64,000 nucleotides of DNA from JAFGXT01 sp963677165 (GTDB taxonomy: Bacteria; Verrucomicrobiota; Lentisphaeria; Victivallales; SZUA-371), in assembly GCA_963677165.2 (NCBI GenBank), contig CAXXSX010000002.1:3100001-3164000 (forward strand), given 5' to 3'. Both the position numbers and the translations under genes were made by a program. Within the stretch, counting starts at the first letter, position 1, and each line of letters starts with the position of its first letter. Below, piece after piece: positions 46,238 to 55,123 of this stretch. The notes under the pieces were generated by a model. That model worked only from the letters and a program-made list of their open reading frames with translations. It was not told where the DNA came from and did not search any database.

Positions 46238-49200
46238 CTAAGTGAATATTTTTCTAGCTAATGAATTCAGGATTTGATTGGCATCGGCAAAATCAAAATT
46301 ATTGATGGTTTTACGCAACTCATCCATTTCAGAGTCATAGCCATAACCTCTCAACATATTTTGTAATTCATCAAAATTGCTTAAGGAATTTGCGTTGTAT
46401 TGACTGAGACTATTATTTAGTTCAGAAATTACTGCTTTTATCTCATCAGTATTAAAAGGTATTGACGGGGAAGAGCTTTTGACGGTGTCAATATTAAGAT
46501 ATTCCAATCCTTTGACTATTTCTTTCAGTAAATGATCAACTTCGTTGAGTTGTTTGGTCACAGTATCATTATGCTCAAATTTGTCTTTCAGAAGGTCTTC
46601 CAGATTTTTTATTGATTCATAGAGTTTGGTTGCGCCTAAATTACCAGATACACTTTTCAGAGAATGGGTGTTTCTGATGGCAAGTTCCTCATCATTACGA
46701 TCAATTGCGTTTAATAGTTCCGGTACAAAATCAAGATGGTTTTCTGCAAACTGGGATAATATTTTCAAATAGAAATTTTTATTGCCACCTACTCTTTTTA
46801 AGCCATCCTCTGTATTTATTCCCGGTATTTCGGGAAGAATAATGGAATTGTCATTTTCGATTGACGAAGTCCTTTGAATATGCCTGTTTTTATGATTTGC
46901 TTTCTTGGGTTTTATCCATGTTAATAATGATTTAAAAAGCTCTTCAATATCAATTGGTTTCGATATGTATCCATTCATCCCGGCATCTGATACTTTTTCC
47001 TGTATTTTCCCTATAACATCGGCTGACATCGCAATAATAGGCAATGTATCAAACTCTTTATTTTCTCTGATTAGCTTTGTGGCGTTATATCCGTCCATTA
47101 CAGGCATCTGCAGGTCCATAAGTACAATATCATAGATTCCTGGATGGTTAAGAATTATATCAACTGCTGTTTTTCCATCATTGGCAATGTTGACTATGAA
47201 ACCATTGCTTTTTAATAGTTCTACAGCAACCTGCTGGTTTATTATATTGTCTTCAACCAGAAGAATTCGAGAGCCTTTTATTGGGCTAAGATCTGAAAGA
47301 GTGTCATTTATATTACCGGTGAATATCTTTTCTCCAAATGCTTCCAGTACGGAATATAAAATGTTTGATTGGCTGACAGGCTTTAAGACCCATCCATCAA
47401 GATATATTTTTTCGGTTGTTACAGATTGTTCGGAGTCTGTGACTGCAATAATTTTAGGTTTCTGCTTTATTATTGACGAATTTTTTATGCTTTCAAATAT
47501 ATTATGTCCATCCAGGTCGGAAATATCCCAATTTATAAATACAACTTTGATGGAATCATCATTTTTAAGTATTTCAATAACTTTTTCTTCGTTGGTCGTT
47601 ATTGTTGTATGAAATGTAAAATCTTCGCAGTAATCTTTCAATATATTATTGTCATCAACAACCAACACATGCATATTTCGAAGGTCTTCTGGAAGTAAAT
47701 CAGTACAATTATCGTTCTTATCAGATATTCCTAAACATGCTGTAAAATAAAAGGTGCTCCCTTTTCCGTAAACACTGTCTACCCCAATTGTGCCATTCAT
47801 CATTTCCGCAAGCTTTTTGGATATCGACAGGCCTAGTCCGGTACCCCCATATTTTCGAGTTGTAGACGTATCTGCCTGCTGGAATGATTTGAACAACATT
47901 TTTGTTTGTTTTTCTGTAAGCCCGATTCCTGTATCATGCACAGAAAATTTAACAATAAAATCTTTTTTTCCATGTGTTATTTTTTCGACTTTTAGCTCAA
48001 TGTTGCCTTCTTTTGTAAATTTTATTGCATTCGTTGTAAGATTTATTAAAATTTGTTCTATCCTGAGAGGATCACCGATAAGGAAAACTGGAATATCTTT
48101 CGTTTTGGAAACTGTGAGATTTAGATTTTTTTCATGTGCCTTGATATTCATCATACAGAAAATCTTTTCAAGTACATCATTCAGGTTAAAACCAATTTCT
48201 TCTATATCAAGTTTTCCCGCTTCAATTTTGGAAAAGTCCAATATGTCATTAATTATATGCAGAAGGGTTTTTGCTGCTCCCTCAATCTTTTTCGTATACT
48301 CGAGCTGTTTTGGGGCTAAATCTGTTTTTTGCAGAAGATAATTCAAACCCAAAACAGCATTCATCGGAGTTCGGATCTCGTGACTCATATTGGCCAGAAA
48401 ATCACTTTTAGTTTTTGCTGCATCTTCGGCCTTCTTTTTGGCAAGCCTGAGCTCTTTTTCAATCGCTTTTTGATAGGTTATATTGGTTGCGATCCCACAA
48501 ATGCCGTATACTAATCCATTCTCATTCTTTAGTGGGGCTTTAACAGATAAATATAAATTAGCTTTTCCTTCATCATCAAAAATCGTATCTTCCACAGTTA
48601 AAGGTTCTCCTGTGTCAAAGATTTGCTTATCTTCCTTAATTAGCTTTTTAGCTAGATTTTGCGGGAAAATTTGAGCGTTGGTCTTGCCCACAATATCCAT
48701 ATGGTCCAGTTTGGTCAGTTTTTCAAAATGTTTATTAACAATGAGATATTTACCGTTTGCGTCTTTTAGATAAACAATCGCCTCTATATTATCAATCAGA
48801 ACCCGTAACTCTGATTTTGATTTTTCCAATTGTTGTTGTAGTTTTTTCTGTTCTGTAATATCTTCTTTTACCGCAACAAAATTTACAATTTTGCCTGTCT
48901 GATCGGTTATTGGCGCAATGGAGGCATTCTCCCAAAACTCTTCTCCATTTTTCTTTACATTGCTGAATTCACCATGCCACTTTTTCCCTTCGAGAATTGT
49001 GTCCCATAGCTCTTTGTAAAATTCTTTTGGGAGTTTTCCTGAATTCAAAATCCTGGGGTTTTGACCAATTGCTTCCGCTTCTGAATAACCGGTTACTTCA
49101 CTAAAGCTCGGGTTTACGTACTCTATGTTTCCTTCTTTGTCTGTTATTACAATCGTTACGGGAGATTGTTCAACCACTGTGGACAACTTTTTTACTGCAA

Positions 49201-51064
49201 GTTCACTGTTTTTCCTTTCCGTTATATCAAGACAATATTCAATCATTTGAACAAACCTACCGGCTTTATCAAAGATAGGATAACCATGAACTTCTGTATA
49301 ATATGGATTGTTATGTCTATCAAAGTGTTTGTGTTCTACTATTGCAGGTTTGTTTGTCTTTTTTATTTCATCCATTGGGCATGGAGAGTCTTCTGAGCAG
49401 CAAGGAGTTTTATCATTATGTGCCAAGGTGTAGCAGACATTTTCCTCATTGTTTTCAATAAATCCTTTTGCGGCATCGTTAGCTAAGGCAATGGTATAAT
49501 CATTTACATTTACAACGTAAAATGGGTGAGGTAGAGAATTTATCGCTGTGAGTAGCATTTCTTTCTGTTCAACAAGTTCATTTTCTCTGTTCTTTAATTC
49601 AGACGTTCTTGCTTTAACTGTTTCTTCAAGCTCTTTATTGTACTTAAATAAAAGTCTGTTCGCTTTTTCTGTAAGTTTTATATTGGCAATTGAAAAAAAC
49701 ATGCCCAGAACTATGATGGCAACCAGAATAGAAATTAATATATTCCGAATCAAATAATAGGTGTTTAATGCCTCTTGTTTATCTATTTCCACAGCAATGC
49801 CCATATTGTATTTATTATTCCATTCCCAAGCGCCCAAAACGGGAATTCCTCTATAATCCCTGTAACCGGAAAGATTAATTCCATTTTTTTTATGCAAGGC
49901 ATTTTTTACCATTAAGGTGAAGGGATGGTTGCTGATGTCTATGTGACTGTTCATTTCTGTAAGTTCTTTTTGAGGATCTAAAAGCTTTAAATTCAATATG
50001 CTGTTTTGATTTTTTTTTAGCAGTTTGAATTTTCTTAGATCAGCCTCATAACGGCTGTTTGACAGCATTATTCCATTTCGATCAAACAGATACGCTTCTC
50101 CGGAATATCCTAATCTGTCTCTTTGGAGTATTTGAGTGAACGTTTTTTCCTGATTTTCCATAAATGCCATTGCTGCAATAACTTTTCCTTTTTTATTTTT
50201 GATTGGTGAACAATAAAATTGCACTGGATTTTTTCGTTGTTTGAAATTTTCAAATACTGGCGGGATAAAAACTCTTTTCCCCTCAAATATTTCCTTTAGG
50301 AGTTTTGGCCTCTGGAAATATATCACGTTTGTGGTGCCGATTCTTGAGCCATTGGAAGCTCCAATCGTAACATATTCAGGATTTATAAGGAAATACTCCG
50401 CTTTACCATAATGAGACCGGATTGTTTTTCTTAAATTTGTCTGTGCGGAACAGGAAGTTAGATCGTGGGATTCCACTGGTTCTTTTAATAATGCCTCTAC
50501 TGTTTCAATTATTTCCGGGCAGGAAGTAATATTTGTGATTGTGTCAAGTTTGTTTCTAATCCATAAGTTAACGCTTTGATTTGTTGATGCGAGTATTGTT
50601 TGAATTTCACTCCCTGTTCTTTTCAATATCCGTTTCTTAAGTTGGTTTAGTGTTGTCCATATGATAATTAATGTAATAACAAGAAAGGCGATGGAGTATA
50701 ACAGGGTTAGATATTTTTTGTTTTCTGATATGTATTTATTCTCGTCCGACTTAAGTCTGAAGAAGTATTTCTGCATAATATAAACGGCGAGAAGAATGGT
50801 CATGATAAATACAGTTATTGCAATGTATGGTCTGTAATTTCCTTTTTCCGGCTTGAGATTTATCAAGGGGAAAGACGAATGATCGGATAAAGTGGCTGCC
50901 TGACTTGATCTGTCAATATCGGAGATTGCAAATTGTGGGATATTAAAATTATTGTTTTCAACTTTTGGGGTTTGAGATAATGCGTAAGATTTCAGAAAAA
51001 TTAATAATACACTGGTAATAGAAACAAATAAAAATAAATGCGAAAGTTTTTTTAATTTACTCAT
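46238..51064 (-). CDS. Large hybrid sensor histidine kinase (Cache, PAS, two receivers, Hpt)
   Basis: 1608 residues. An N-terminal hydrophobic region has two to three membrane helices (~80-140). A Cache-like extracytoplasmic sensor (~150-430) follows with YSGEAYLFDRNGIMLSNSRY, then a further helix (LISILVAIIVLGMFFSIANI). Three PAS domains span ~500-870 (VTGYSEAEAIGQNPRIL, ITEQKKLQQQLEKS). HisKA has its His near 895 (FLANMSHEIRTPMNAVLGL) and HATPase NLTTNAIKFTKEGNIELKV. Receiver 1 (~1160-1275) is degenerate around FINWDISDLDG; receiver 2 is canonical (VLMDLQMPVMDG, Asp near 1317). The C-terminal Hpt has NTHSLKSVSGNLG, His near 1467. It should relay phosphate to the HD-GYP regulator. Confidence 0.93.
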   Translation of the reverse strand: MSKLKKLSHLFLFVSITSVLLIFLKSYALSQTPKVENNNFNIPQFAISDIDRSSQAATLSDHSSFPLINLKPEKGNYRPYIAITVFIMTILLAVYIMQKYFFRLKSDENKYISENKKYLTLLYSIAFLVITLIIIWTTLNQLKKRILKRTGSEIQTILASTNQSVNLWIRNKLDTITNITSCPEIIETVEALLKEPVESHDLTSCSAQTNLRKTIRSHYGKAEYFLINPEYVTIGASNGSRIGTTNVIYFQRPKLLKEIFEGKRVFIPPVFENFKQRKNPVQFYCSPIKNKKGKVIAAMAFMENQEKTFTQILQRDRLGYSGEAYLFDRNGIMLSNSRYEADLRKFKLLKKNQNSILNLKLLDPQKELTEMNSHIDISNHPFTLMVKNALHKKNGINLSGYRDYRGIPVLGAWEWNNKYNMGIAVEIDKQEALNTYYLIRNILISILVAIIVLGMFFSIANIKLTEKANRLLFKYNKELEETVKARTSELKNRENELVEQKEMLLTAINSLPHPFYVVNVNDYTIALANDAAKGFIENNEENVCYTLAHNDKTPCCSEDSPCPMDEIKKTNKPAIVEHKHFDRHNNPYYTEVHGYPIFDKAGRFVQMIEYCLDITERKNSELAVKKLSTVVEQSPVTIVITDKEGNIEYVNPSFSEVTGYSEAEAIGQNPRILNSGKLPKEFYKELWDTILEGKKWHGEFSNVKKNGEEFWENASIAPITDQTGKIVNFVAVKEDITEQKKLQQQLEKSKSELRVLIDNIEAIVYLKDANGKYLIVNKHFEKLTKLDHMDIVGKTNAQIFPQNLAKKLIKEDKQIFDTGEPLTVEDTIFDDEGKANLYLSVKAPLKNENGLVYGICGIATNITYQKAIEKELRLAKKKAEDAAKTKSDFLANMSHEIRTPMNAVLGLNYLLQKTDLAPKQLEYTKKIEGAAKTLLHIINDILDFSKIEAGKLDIEEIGFNLNDVLEKIFCMMNIKAHEKNLNLTVSKTKDIPVFLIGDPLRIEQILINLTTNAIKFTKEGNIELKVEKITHGKKDFIVKFSVHDTGIGLTEKQTKMLFKSFQQADTSTTRKYGGTGLGLSISKKLAEMMNGTIGVDSVYGKGSTFYFTACLGISDKNDNCTDLLPEDLRNMHVLVVDDNNILKDYCEDFTFHTTITTNEEKVIEILKNDDSIKVVFINWDISDLDGHNIFESIKNSSIIKQKPKIIAVTDSEQSVTTEKIYLDGWVLKPVSQSNILYSVLEAFGEKIFTGNINDTLSDLSPIKGSRILLVEDNIINQQVAVELLKSNGFIVNIANDGKTAVDIILNHPGIYDIVLMDLQMPVMDGYNATKLIRENKEFDTLPIIAMSADVIGKIQEKVSDAGMNGYISKPIDIEELFKSLLTWIKPKKANHKNRHIQRTSSIENDNSIILPEIPGINTEDGLKRVGGNKNFYLKILSQFAENHLDFVPELLNAIDRNDEELAIRNTHSLKSVSGNLGATKLYESIKNLEDLLKDKFEHNDTVTKQLNEVDHLLKEIVKGLEYLNIDTVKSSSPSIPFNTDEIKAVISELNNSLSQYNANSLSNFDELQNMLRGYGYDSEMDELRKTINNFDFADANQILNSLARKIFT

Positions 51065-51432
51065 ATGACACTAATCCCAACGTTAATGAGAAAAAGTACA
51101 TCTAAGGTAAAAATATTATGCGAAAACAATCATTTCCATAATGCTATTATATTGGCTGATAGGAAATAAGCAACAAGAAAAAACTAATTCATGTAAGAAT
51201 GCAGAATGGAAGAAAAGGGAAGACTCCCGTTTTGACTCTTCTCTATTTTTCTTTTTGTGATTTGGATAATCTGACTCCCAAAAGCCTTTTTCTCTCGTTG
51301 AAAAAGATAGAGGAGGAGATTATAGTAATAAATATAATTCATTGGAGGAATTTTATTCGAATAGATTAGAAATTACAATCATAGTTTTCACGTGATTATT
51401 GCGTGAATTTATTTTCGTTCGTGTGTGTAAAA
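51065..51432. other. Divergent intergenic region before the leader RNA
   Basis: About 370 AT-rich bases between the hybrid kinase start and the leader RNA, with one recognisable rightward promoter (51298-51326). A GGAGGAA at 51344-51350 is not followed by a usable ORF. Confidence 0.4.
51298..51326 (+). promoter_or_regulatory. Promoter for the structured leader and STAS-like gene
   Basis: TTGAAA (51298-51303), a 17-base spacer and TATAGT (51321-51326). Transcription would start near 51333 and give a ~265-base 5' leader before ATG 51598. Confidence 0.45.
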
Positions 51433-51577
51433 ACCGCCAAATTTATTGCAAAAACGCGAACAGGAAAACAGTGCCCCTGTGTATACTTGGGCGGTGTTTG
51501 CTTGTTGTTTTTGCAGGGCTTGGCGGTCCTTTACACGCGGCAAGTACAACGCCGCCCTTTTTCGTTTTTAGGGCGGC
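51433..51577 (+). ncRNA. Structured leader RNA, riboswitch- or attenuator-like
   Basis: Nested perfect stems: ACCGCCAA (51433-51440) with TTGGCGGT (51520-51527); inside it TGCAAAAAC (51447-51455) with GTTTTTGCA (51507-51515); inside that ACAGG/CCTGT (51460-51464, 51476-51480). Ten bases after the closing stem comes GCGGC (51537-51541) with GCCGC (51551-51555), then TTTTTCGTTTTT, a terminator-like hairpin. Its CCGCC arm can instead pair with GGCGG of the closing stem, or with GGGCGG at 51571-51576 just before the ribosome site. The layout is that of a switch. It matches no riboswitch class I can recall. Confidence 0.6.
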
Positions 51578-51597
51578 AACTCACAAAGGGGGTTGTC

Positions 51598-51939
51598 ATG
51601 GCAATCAGGGAAATCGTGGTTCGTGAAGGAGAAGTATCGGTAAAAATGGACGGAATCTTAACCGCCGAGGATTTGGAACGGGTACAGGGGCAGATTTACT
51701 ACAACGAGGAATTTATCAAGCAACTCAACCGTCAGACTTTCGACTTCTCTGACATCACCGACAGTACACTGACTCATTCACAGATCTTTTATCTATCCGT
51801 AATGGATAATTCCGCTTTACAAACAAATCCTCAACTGGAATTGATCAAAATAGCATCATCCGATAAAATCATACGGCTTTGTCGTCAATGGCACCAAAAC
51901 CTGCTCTGCCGCGCGAATGTAAAAATTTTACGTGCTTGA
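51598..51939 (+). CDS. Small protein with SpoIIAA/STAS-like fold (tentative)
   Basis: 113 residues from ATG 51598, which follows AAAGGGGG; the frame continues upstream to 51403 but through the leader RNA. The pattern VKMDGILTAEDLERVQGQIY, TFDFSDITDSTLTHSQIFYL, LIKIASSDKIIRLCRQWHQ resembles SpoIIAA-like/STAS proteins, where a strand-helix repeat ends with a KVAIVVSSD-type strand and an R-x-W/Y helix. These often act in signalling. It is divergent from the hybrid kinase, which fits, but partners are unknown. Confidence 0.5.
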   Translation: MAIREIVVREGEVSVKMDGILTAEDLERVQGQIYYNEEFIKQLNRQTFDFSDITDSTLTHSQIFYLSVMDNSALQTNPQLELIKIASSDKIIRLCRQWHQNLLCRANVKILRA

Positions 51940-52035
51940 TTGGGGCGAGAGCCAGTAGCTTGCGCTGTCCCCAGCGCAAATAGCAGTTTTGCTGATATCG
52001 TATAGATTTATGGATAACCTTTTAAGTCACGAATG

Positions 52036-52130
52036 ACTGTAGATATAATGACTGTAGATATAATGTATTAAGATGTTTGTGTATTTTGAGGGAAAACGTG
52101 TCTACGACATTTGCGGTAGACGTGTTTTTT
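52036..52130 (+). ncRNA. Candidate short transcript with tandem -10 motifs (first cassette copy)
   Basis: ACTGTAGATATAATG occurs twice (TATAAT at 52044-52049 and 52059-52064). About 30 bases on, AAAACGTGTCTAC (52093-52105) can pair with GTAGACGTGTTTT (52116-52128) as a 13-base-pair RNA stem with two G-U pairs, ending in T6 (52125-52130). This looks like a promoter, a ~60-base RNA and a terminator. A good -35 box is not evident. Confidence 0.4.
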
Positions 52131-52204
52131 GCGTTGGGGACAACGCAAATAGCAGTTTTGCTGATATCGTATAGATTTATGGATAACCTTTTAAGTCACG
52201 AATG

Positions 52205-52312
52205 ACTGTAGATATAATGACTGTAGATATAATGACTGTAGATATAATGTATTAAGATGTTTGTGTATTTTGAGGGAAAACGTGTCTACGACGTTTGCGG
52301 TAGACGTGCTAT
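52205..52312 (+). ncRNA. Second cassette copy with three -10 motifs and a weakened terminator
   Basis: The same unit with three tandem ACTGTAGATATAATG repeats. The T run after the hairpin is replaced by CTATTTG, so transcription may read through. Otherwise identical to the first copy apart from one base in the loop. Confidence 0.35.
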
Positions 52313-52362
52313 TTGCGTTGGGGACAACGCAAGCTACTCAGGAAACCCGCATTAATTCTCGA

Positions 52363-52498
52363 ATGAGTCTTGTGAAATAGACGAATCTGGGTAGGGCGTG
52401 CTCTCCGCAACGCGCCGTTTTCTTTAATTTTGTGCTTAAGCACAAAATAGCGGACGGTTACGGAGAACCGTCCCTACCTGACAACGGCATTTCCCTTG
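52363..52498 (+). mobile_element. MITE-like element, copy B (degenerate)
   Basis: 136-bp relative of copies A and C: begins ATGAGTCTTGTGAAATAGAC, contains the hairpins GGCGTGCT/AACGCGCC, TTTTGTGC/GCACAAAA and GGACGGTT/AACCGTCC, ends GCATTTCCCTTG. Imperfect 11-base flanks TTAATTCTCGA and TTCATTCTCAA (9 of 11 match) suggest an older insertion. It follows directly after the tandem cassette. Confidence 0.8.
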
Positions 52499-52537
52499 TT
52501 CATTCTCAATTCTTAATTCTTAATTAGAAAATAAAAA

Positions 52538-52565
52538 AGGCCCGACGGAAAAATCCGACGGGCCT
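52538..52565 (-). terminator. Terminator after fbaA
   Basis: AGGCCCGACGGA and TCCGACGGGCCT arms (one central mismatch, four-base loop), followed on the minus strand by a T run (plus-strand A run 52532-52538), 33 bases past the aldolase stop. Confidence 0.85.
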
Positions 52566-52597
52566 GTAATACTGACTAATTGGTCAGATGGCTGATA

Positions 52598-53674
52598 CTA
52601 GCAACGGTCGATGCAGTTCAGTTCTTTGAATGCCTGTTCTACGCGAGCAACCATAGAAGCCTGTCCTTCGCGGAGCCATTTGCGCGGATCGTAGAATTTC
52701 TTGTTCGGTTTGTCGGCGCCTTCCGGATTGCCGAGCTGACTCTGCAGGTAGCCTTCGTTCTTCTTATAGAATTCAAGAACTCCACTCCAGGTAGCCCACT
52801 GGGTATCGGTATCGATATTCATTTTGATTACGCCATAGGAAATCGCTTCTTCGATTTCGGCAGCGCTGGAGCCGGATCCGCCGTGGAAGACGAAGTTAAC
52901 CGGTTTTTCAGCGGTATTGAATTTATCCTGAATGTATTTCTGAGAGTTGTTCAGGATTTTCGGAGTCAGAACAACGTTACCGGGTTTGTAAACACCGTGT
53001 ACGTTACCGAAAGCGGCGGCGATGGTAAATCTCGGGCTGATCGCGCCGAGTTTTTCGTATGCCAGAGCAACATCTTCCGGCTGAGTGTACAGCGCGGAGT
53101 TGTCGAGATGGCTGTTGTCAACGCCGTCTTCTTCACCACCGGTACAACCCAGTTCAATTTCCAGAGTCATGTTCATTTTGCTCATTCTTTCGAGATATTT
53201 GCAGCTGATTGCAATGTTGTCTTCGAGAGATTCTTCTGACAGGTCGAGCATGTGAGAGCTGAACAGCGGTTTGCCGGTTTCAGCAAAGAATTTTTCACCA
53301 GCGTCAAGTAGTCCGTCGATCCACGGCAGCAATTTTTTTGCACAGTGGTCAGTGTGGAGGATAACCGGAATGCCATAGAGTTCAGCCATCATGTGAATGT
53401 GTTTTGCACCGGCAACAGCACCGGCGATAGCGGCCTGCTGGCCTTCCAGTTTCAGTCCTTTACCGGCATTGAAAGCGGCACCACCGTTTGAGAACTGGAT
53501 GATAACCGGAGAATTTACTTTCGCGGCAGCTTCCATTACTCCATTAATTGAATCAGAACCGACAACGTTAACGGCCGGCATTGCGAATTTACCTTCTTTT
53601 GCGAGTGCGAAGATTTTCTGTACGTCATCACCAGTAGCGACACCAGGTTTAACTACGTCAAGAATCTTAGTCAT
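52598..53674 (-). CDS. fbaA: Fructose-bisphosphate aldolase, class IIA
   Basis: 358 residues, the length of E. coli FbaA (359). Zinc-dependent cleavage of fructose-1,6-bisphosphate to DHAP and GAP. Motifs: PVIILHTDHCAKKLLPWIDG near residues 104-123, EIELGCTGGEEDGVDN near 172-187, AFGNVHGVYKPGN, VFHGGSGSSAAEI and INIDTDTQWATW. AGGGAG precedes the ATG. A second, differently classed aldolase lies 400 bases upstream on the same strand. Its upstream region shares a motif with that gene and contains a decayed piece of zwf. Confidence 0.95.
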   Translation of the reverse strand: MTKILDVVKPGVATGDDVQKIFALAKEGKFAMPAVNVVGSDSINGVMEAAAKVNSPVIIQFSNGGAAFNAGKGLKLEGQQAAIAGAVAGAKHIHMMAELYGIPVILHTDHCAKKLLPWIDGLLDAGEKFFAETGKPLFSSHMLDLSEESLEDNIAISCKYLERMSKMNMTLEIELGCTGGEEDGVDNSHLDNSALYTQPEDVALAYEKLGAISPRFTIAAAFGNVHGVYKPGNVVLTPKILNNSQKYIQDKFNTAEKPVNFVFHGGSGSSAAEIEEAISYGVIKMNIDTDTQWATWSGVLEFYKKNEGYLQSQLGNPEGADKPNKKFYDPRKWLREGQASMVARVEQAFKELNCIDRC

Positions 53675-53718
53675 TGTTTTTGCTCCCTTGTTTCGGGTTA
53701 TAAATTAAAAAATGCTAA

Positions 53719-53753
53719 AGCTCAAAATATTGCAGCTTTCACAAAATACCTTT
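53719..53753 (-). promoter_or_regulatory. Element shared with the second aldolase gene (upstream of fbaA)
   Basis: An imperfect inverted repeat, AGCTCAAAATATTGCAGCT (53719-53737), overlaps a 21-base block (53733-53753, starting CAGCTTTCACAAAATACC) that recurs exactly at 55137-55157 before the other aldolase. Probable common promoter or operator. Confidence 0.6.
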
Positions 53754-53769
53754 GTTCAGTGAGACAGAA

Positions 53770-53935
53770 ATACGATTGTATTTGGAATGGGGGCTGACTT
53801 CAATGCAAAAAGATCCCCCGCCAGACATCTCTGCTGTTGCTCATAATAATCTATCTCTGGTTCAGTATTCAAAAAAATTCCTTAGTATATGAATATAGGG
53901 GAGATTTCAGGATTCGCAACAAGAGAGTGTTAATT
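53770..53935 (-). pseudogene. zwf: Decayed duplicate of the zwf 5' end and promoter region
   Basis: On the minus strand ATG 53844 opens MSNSRDVWRG then frameshifts (extra G); zwf has MNNSRDVWRGSFCIEVSPIP. Homology continues upstream through TAATCTATC...GGTT-AGT and GAGATTTCAGGATTCGCAAC, the same as before zwf at 44830-45140 but without the mobile element. Only ~25 codons of coding sequence remain. Confidence 0.8.
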
Positions 53936-54013
53936 TAATCAATAATGAAGAATTTCTTCTGCTCTGTGGTATAGTGAATTTGCTGGATTCGTTGTCAGCC
54001 ACAGATATACAGA

Positions 54014-54046
54014 TAAAAAAAGGGAACAACAGTAATGTTGCTCCCT
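54014..54046 (-). terminator. Terminator after the class IIB aldolase
   Basis: Arms AGGGAACAAC (54021-54030) and GTTGCTCCCT (54037-54046) with one wobble; on the minus strand followed by T7. It separates the two aldolase genes into distinct transcripts. Confidence 0.85.
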
Positions 54047-54076
54047 TGAATTTACAACTGTTATCCGGCTAGCGGA

Positions 54077-55054
54077 TTATTTGTCGTAAGCGTGACCGGC
54101 AGAACCCAGCACATTGATGTTTTTGTGCTTGTAGAGTTCTTTCAATGCGTCACGGGCAGGACCGAGATACTTGCGCGGATCAAATTCTTCCGGCTTTTCT
54201 GCGAATACCTTACGGATTGCAGCGGTCATGGCCAGACGGCCGTCAGAGTCAATATTGATTTTGCATACAGCAGATTTTGCAGCTTCACGCAACTGGTCTT
54301 CGCCGATACCGATTGCATCTTTCAGCTTGCCGCCGAATTTATTGATGATAGCAACCTGATCCTGCGGAACTGAAGAAGAACCATGCAGAACAATTGAGAA
54401 GCCCGGAATGCGTCTTTCGATTTCAGCCAGGATGTCCAGACGGATTTTCGGGTCCTGGCCCGGTTTGAATTTGAATGCGCCATGAGAAGTACCGATGGAG
54501 ATAGCCAGGCTGTCAACACCAGTTTTGTTAACGAAGTCTTCAACTTCTTCCGGCTGAGTATAGGTGTGATGTTCGGCAACGACATCGTCTTCAACGCCGG
54601 CGAGAACGCCGAGTTCGCCTTCAACGGTCACATCGTATTTGTGGGCATATTCAACCACTTTTTTAGTCAGTTCAACGTTTTCTTCATAAGAGTGATGAGA
54701 TCCATCAATCATGACGGAAGAGAACCCCATATCGATACAATCTTTGCACAGTTCGAAAGTATCGCCGTGGTCAAGGTGCAGAACGATCGGAATACCTTTG
54801 CCGCCGCTGAGTTCCTTGGAGTATTCAACCGCTCCCTGAGCCATATAGCGCAGGAGAGTCTGGTTTGCATACTTGCGGGCACCTGAAGATACCTGCAGAA
54901 TTACCGGGGATTCGGTTTCAACACAGGCCTGGACAATTGCCTGCATCTGTTCCATGTTATTAAAATTGTAGGCCGGAATTGCATAGCCGCCTTTTACGGC
55001 TTTTGCAAACAGTTCTCTGGTATTTACCAGACCGAGATCTTTATAATTGATCAT
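54077..55054 (-). CDS. Fructose-bisphosphate aldolase, class IIB type
   Basis: 325 residues of the class II aldolase family but a different subgroup from fbaA: IPIVLHLDHGDTFELCKDCI near residues 88-107, FSSVMIDGSHHSYEENVELT, VEGELGVLAGVEDDV, ISIGTSHGAFKF, IVLHGSSSVP and VCKINIDSDGRLAMTAAIRK. The insertions fit class IIB fructose aldolases of ~307-330 residues. AAGGAG precedes the ATG. It has its own terminator and an upstream element shared with fbaA. Confidence 0.9.
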   Translation of the reverse strand: MINYKDLGLVNTRELFAKAVKGGYAIPAYNFNNMEQMQAIVQACVETESPVILQVSSGARKYANQTLLRYMAQGAVEYSKELSGGKGIPIVLHLDHGDTFELCKDCIDMGFSSVMIDGSHHSYEENVELTKKVVEYAHKYDVTVEGELGVLAGVEDDVVAEHHTYTQPEEVEDFVNKTGVDSLAISIGTSHGAFKFKPGQDPKIRLDILAEIERRIPGFSIVLHGSSSVPQDQVAIINKFGGKLKDAIGIGEDQLREAAKSAVCKINIDSDGRLAMTAAIRKVFAEKPEEFDPRKYLGPARDALKELYKHKNINVLGSAGHAYDK

Positions 55055-55123
55055 TTTACGACTCCTTAAATATTGTTGCAGCCTTTAATCGCTTATTTTT
55101 CATAAAACTATACATAATGCTAC

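Larger units (their letters stand above)
51954..52338. mobile_element. Tandem-duplicated cassette with inverted-repeat ends
   Basis: The outer ends are a perfect 11-base inverted repeat, AGTAGCTTGCG (51954-51964) and CGCAAGCTACT (52328-52338). Three similar hairpins punctuate it: 51960-51979, 52129-52148 and 52313-52332 (TTGCGTTG-GGGA-CAACGCAA type). Between them lie two direct copies, 51976-52124 (149 bp) and 52145-52308 (164 bp), differing by one extra 15-mer and one base. No protein is encoded. Confidence 0.75.

Noticed and set aside
51403..51597. N-terminal extension of the STAS-like gene from GTG 51403
   Set aside because: No ribosome site, composition is set by RNA stems, and AAAGGGGG before ATG 51598 gives a better start.
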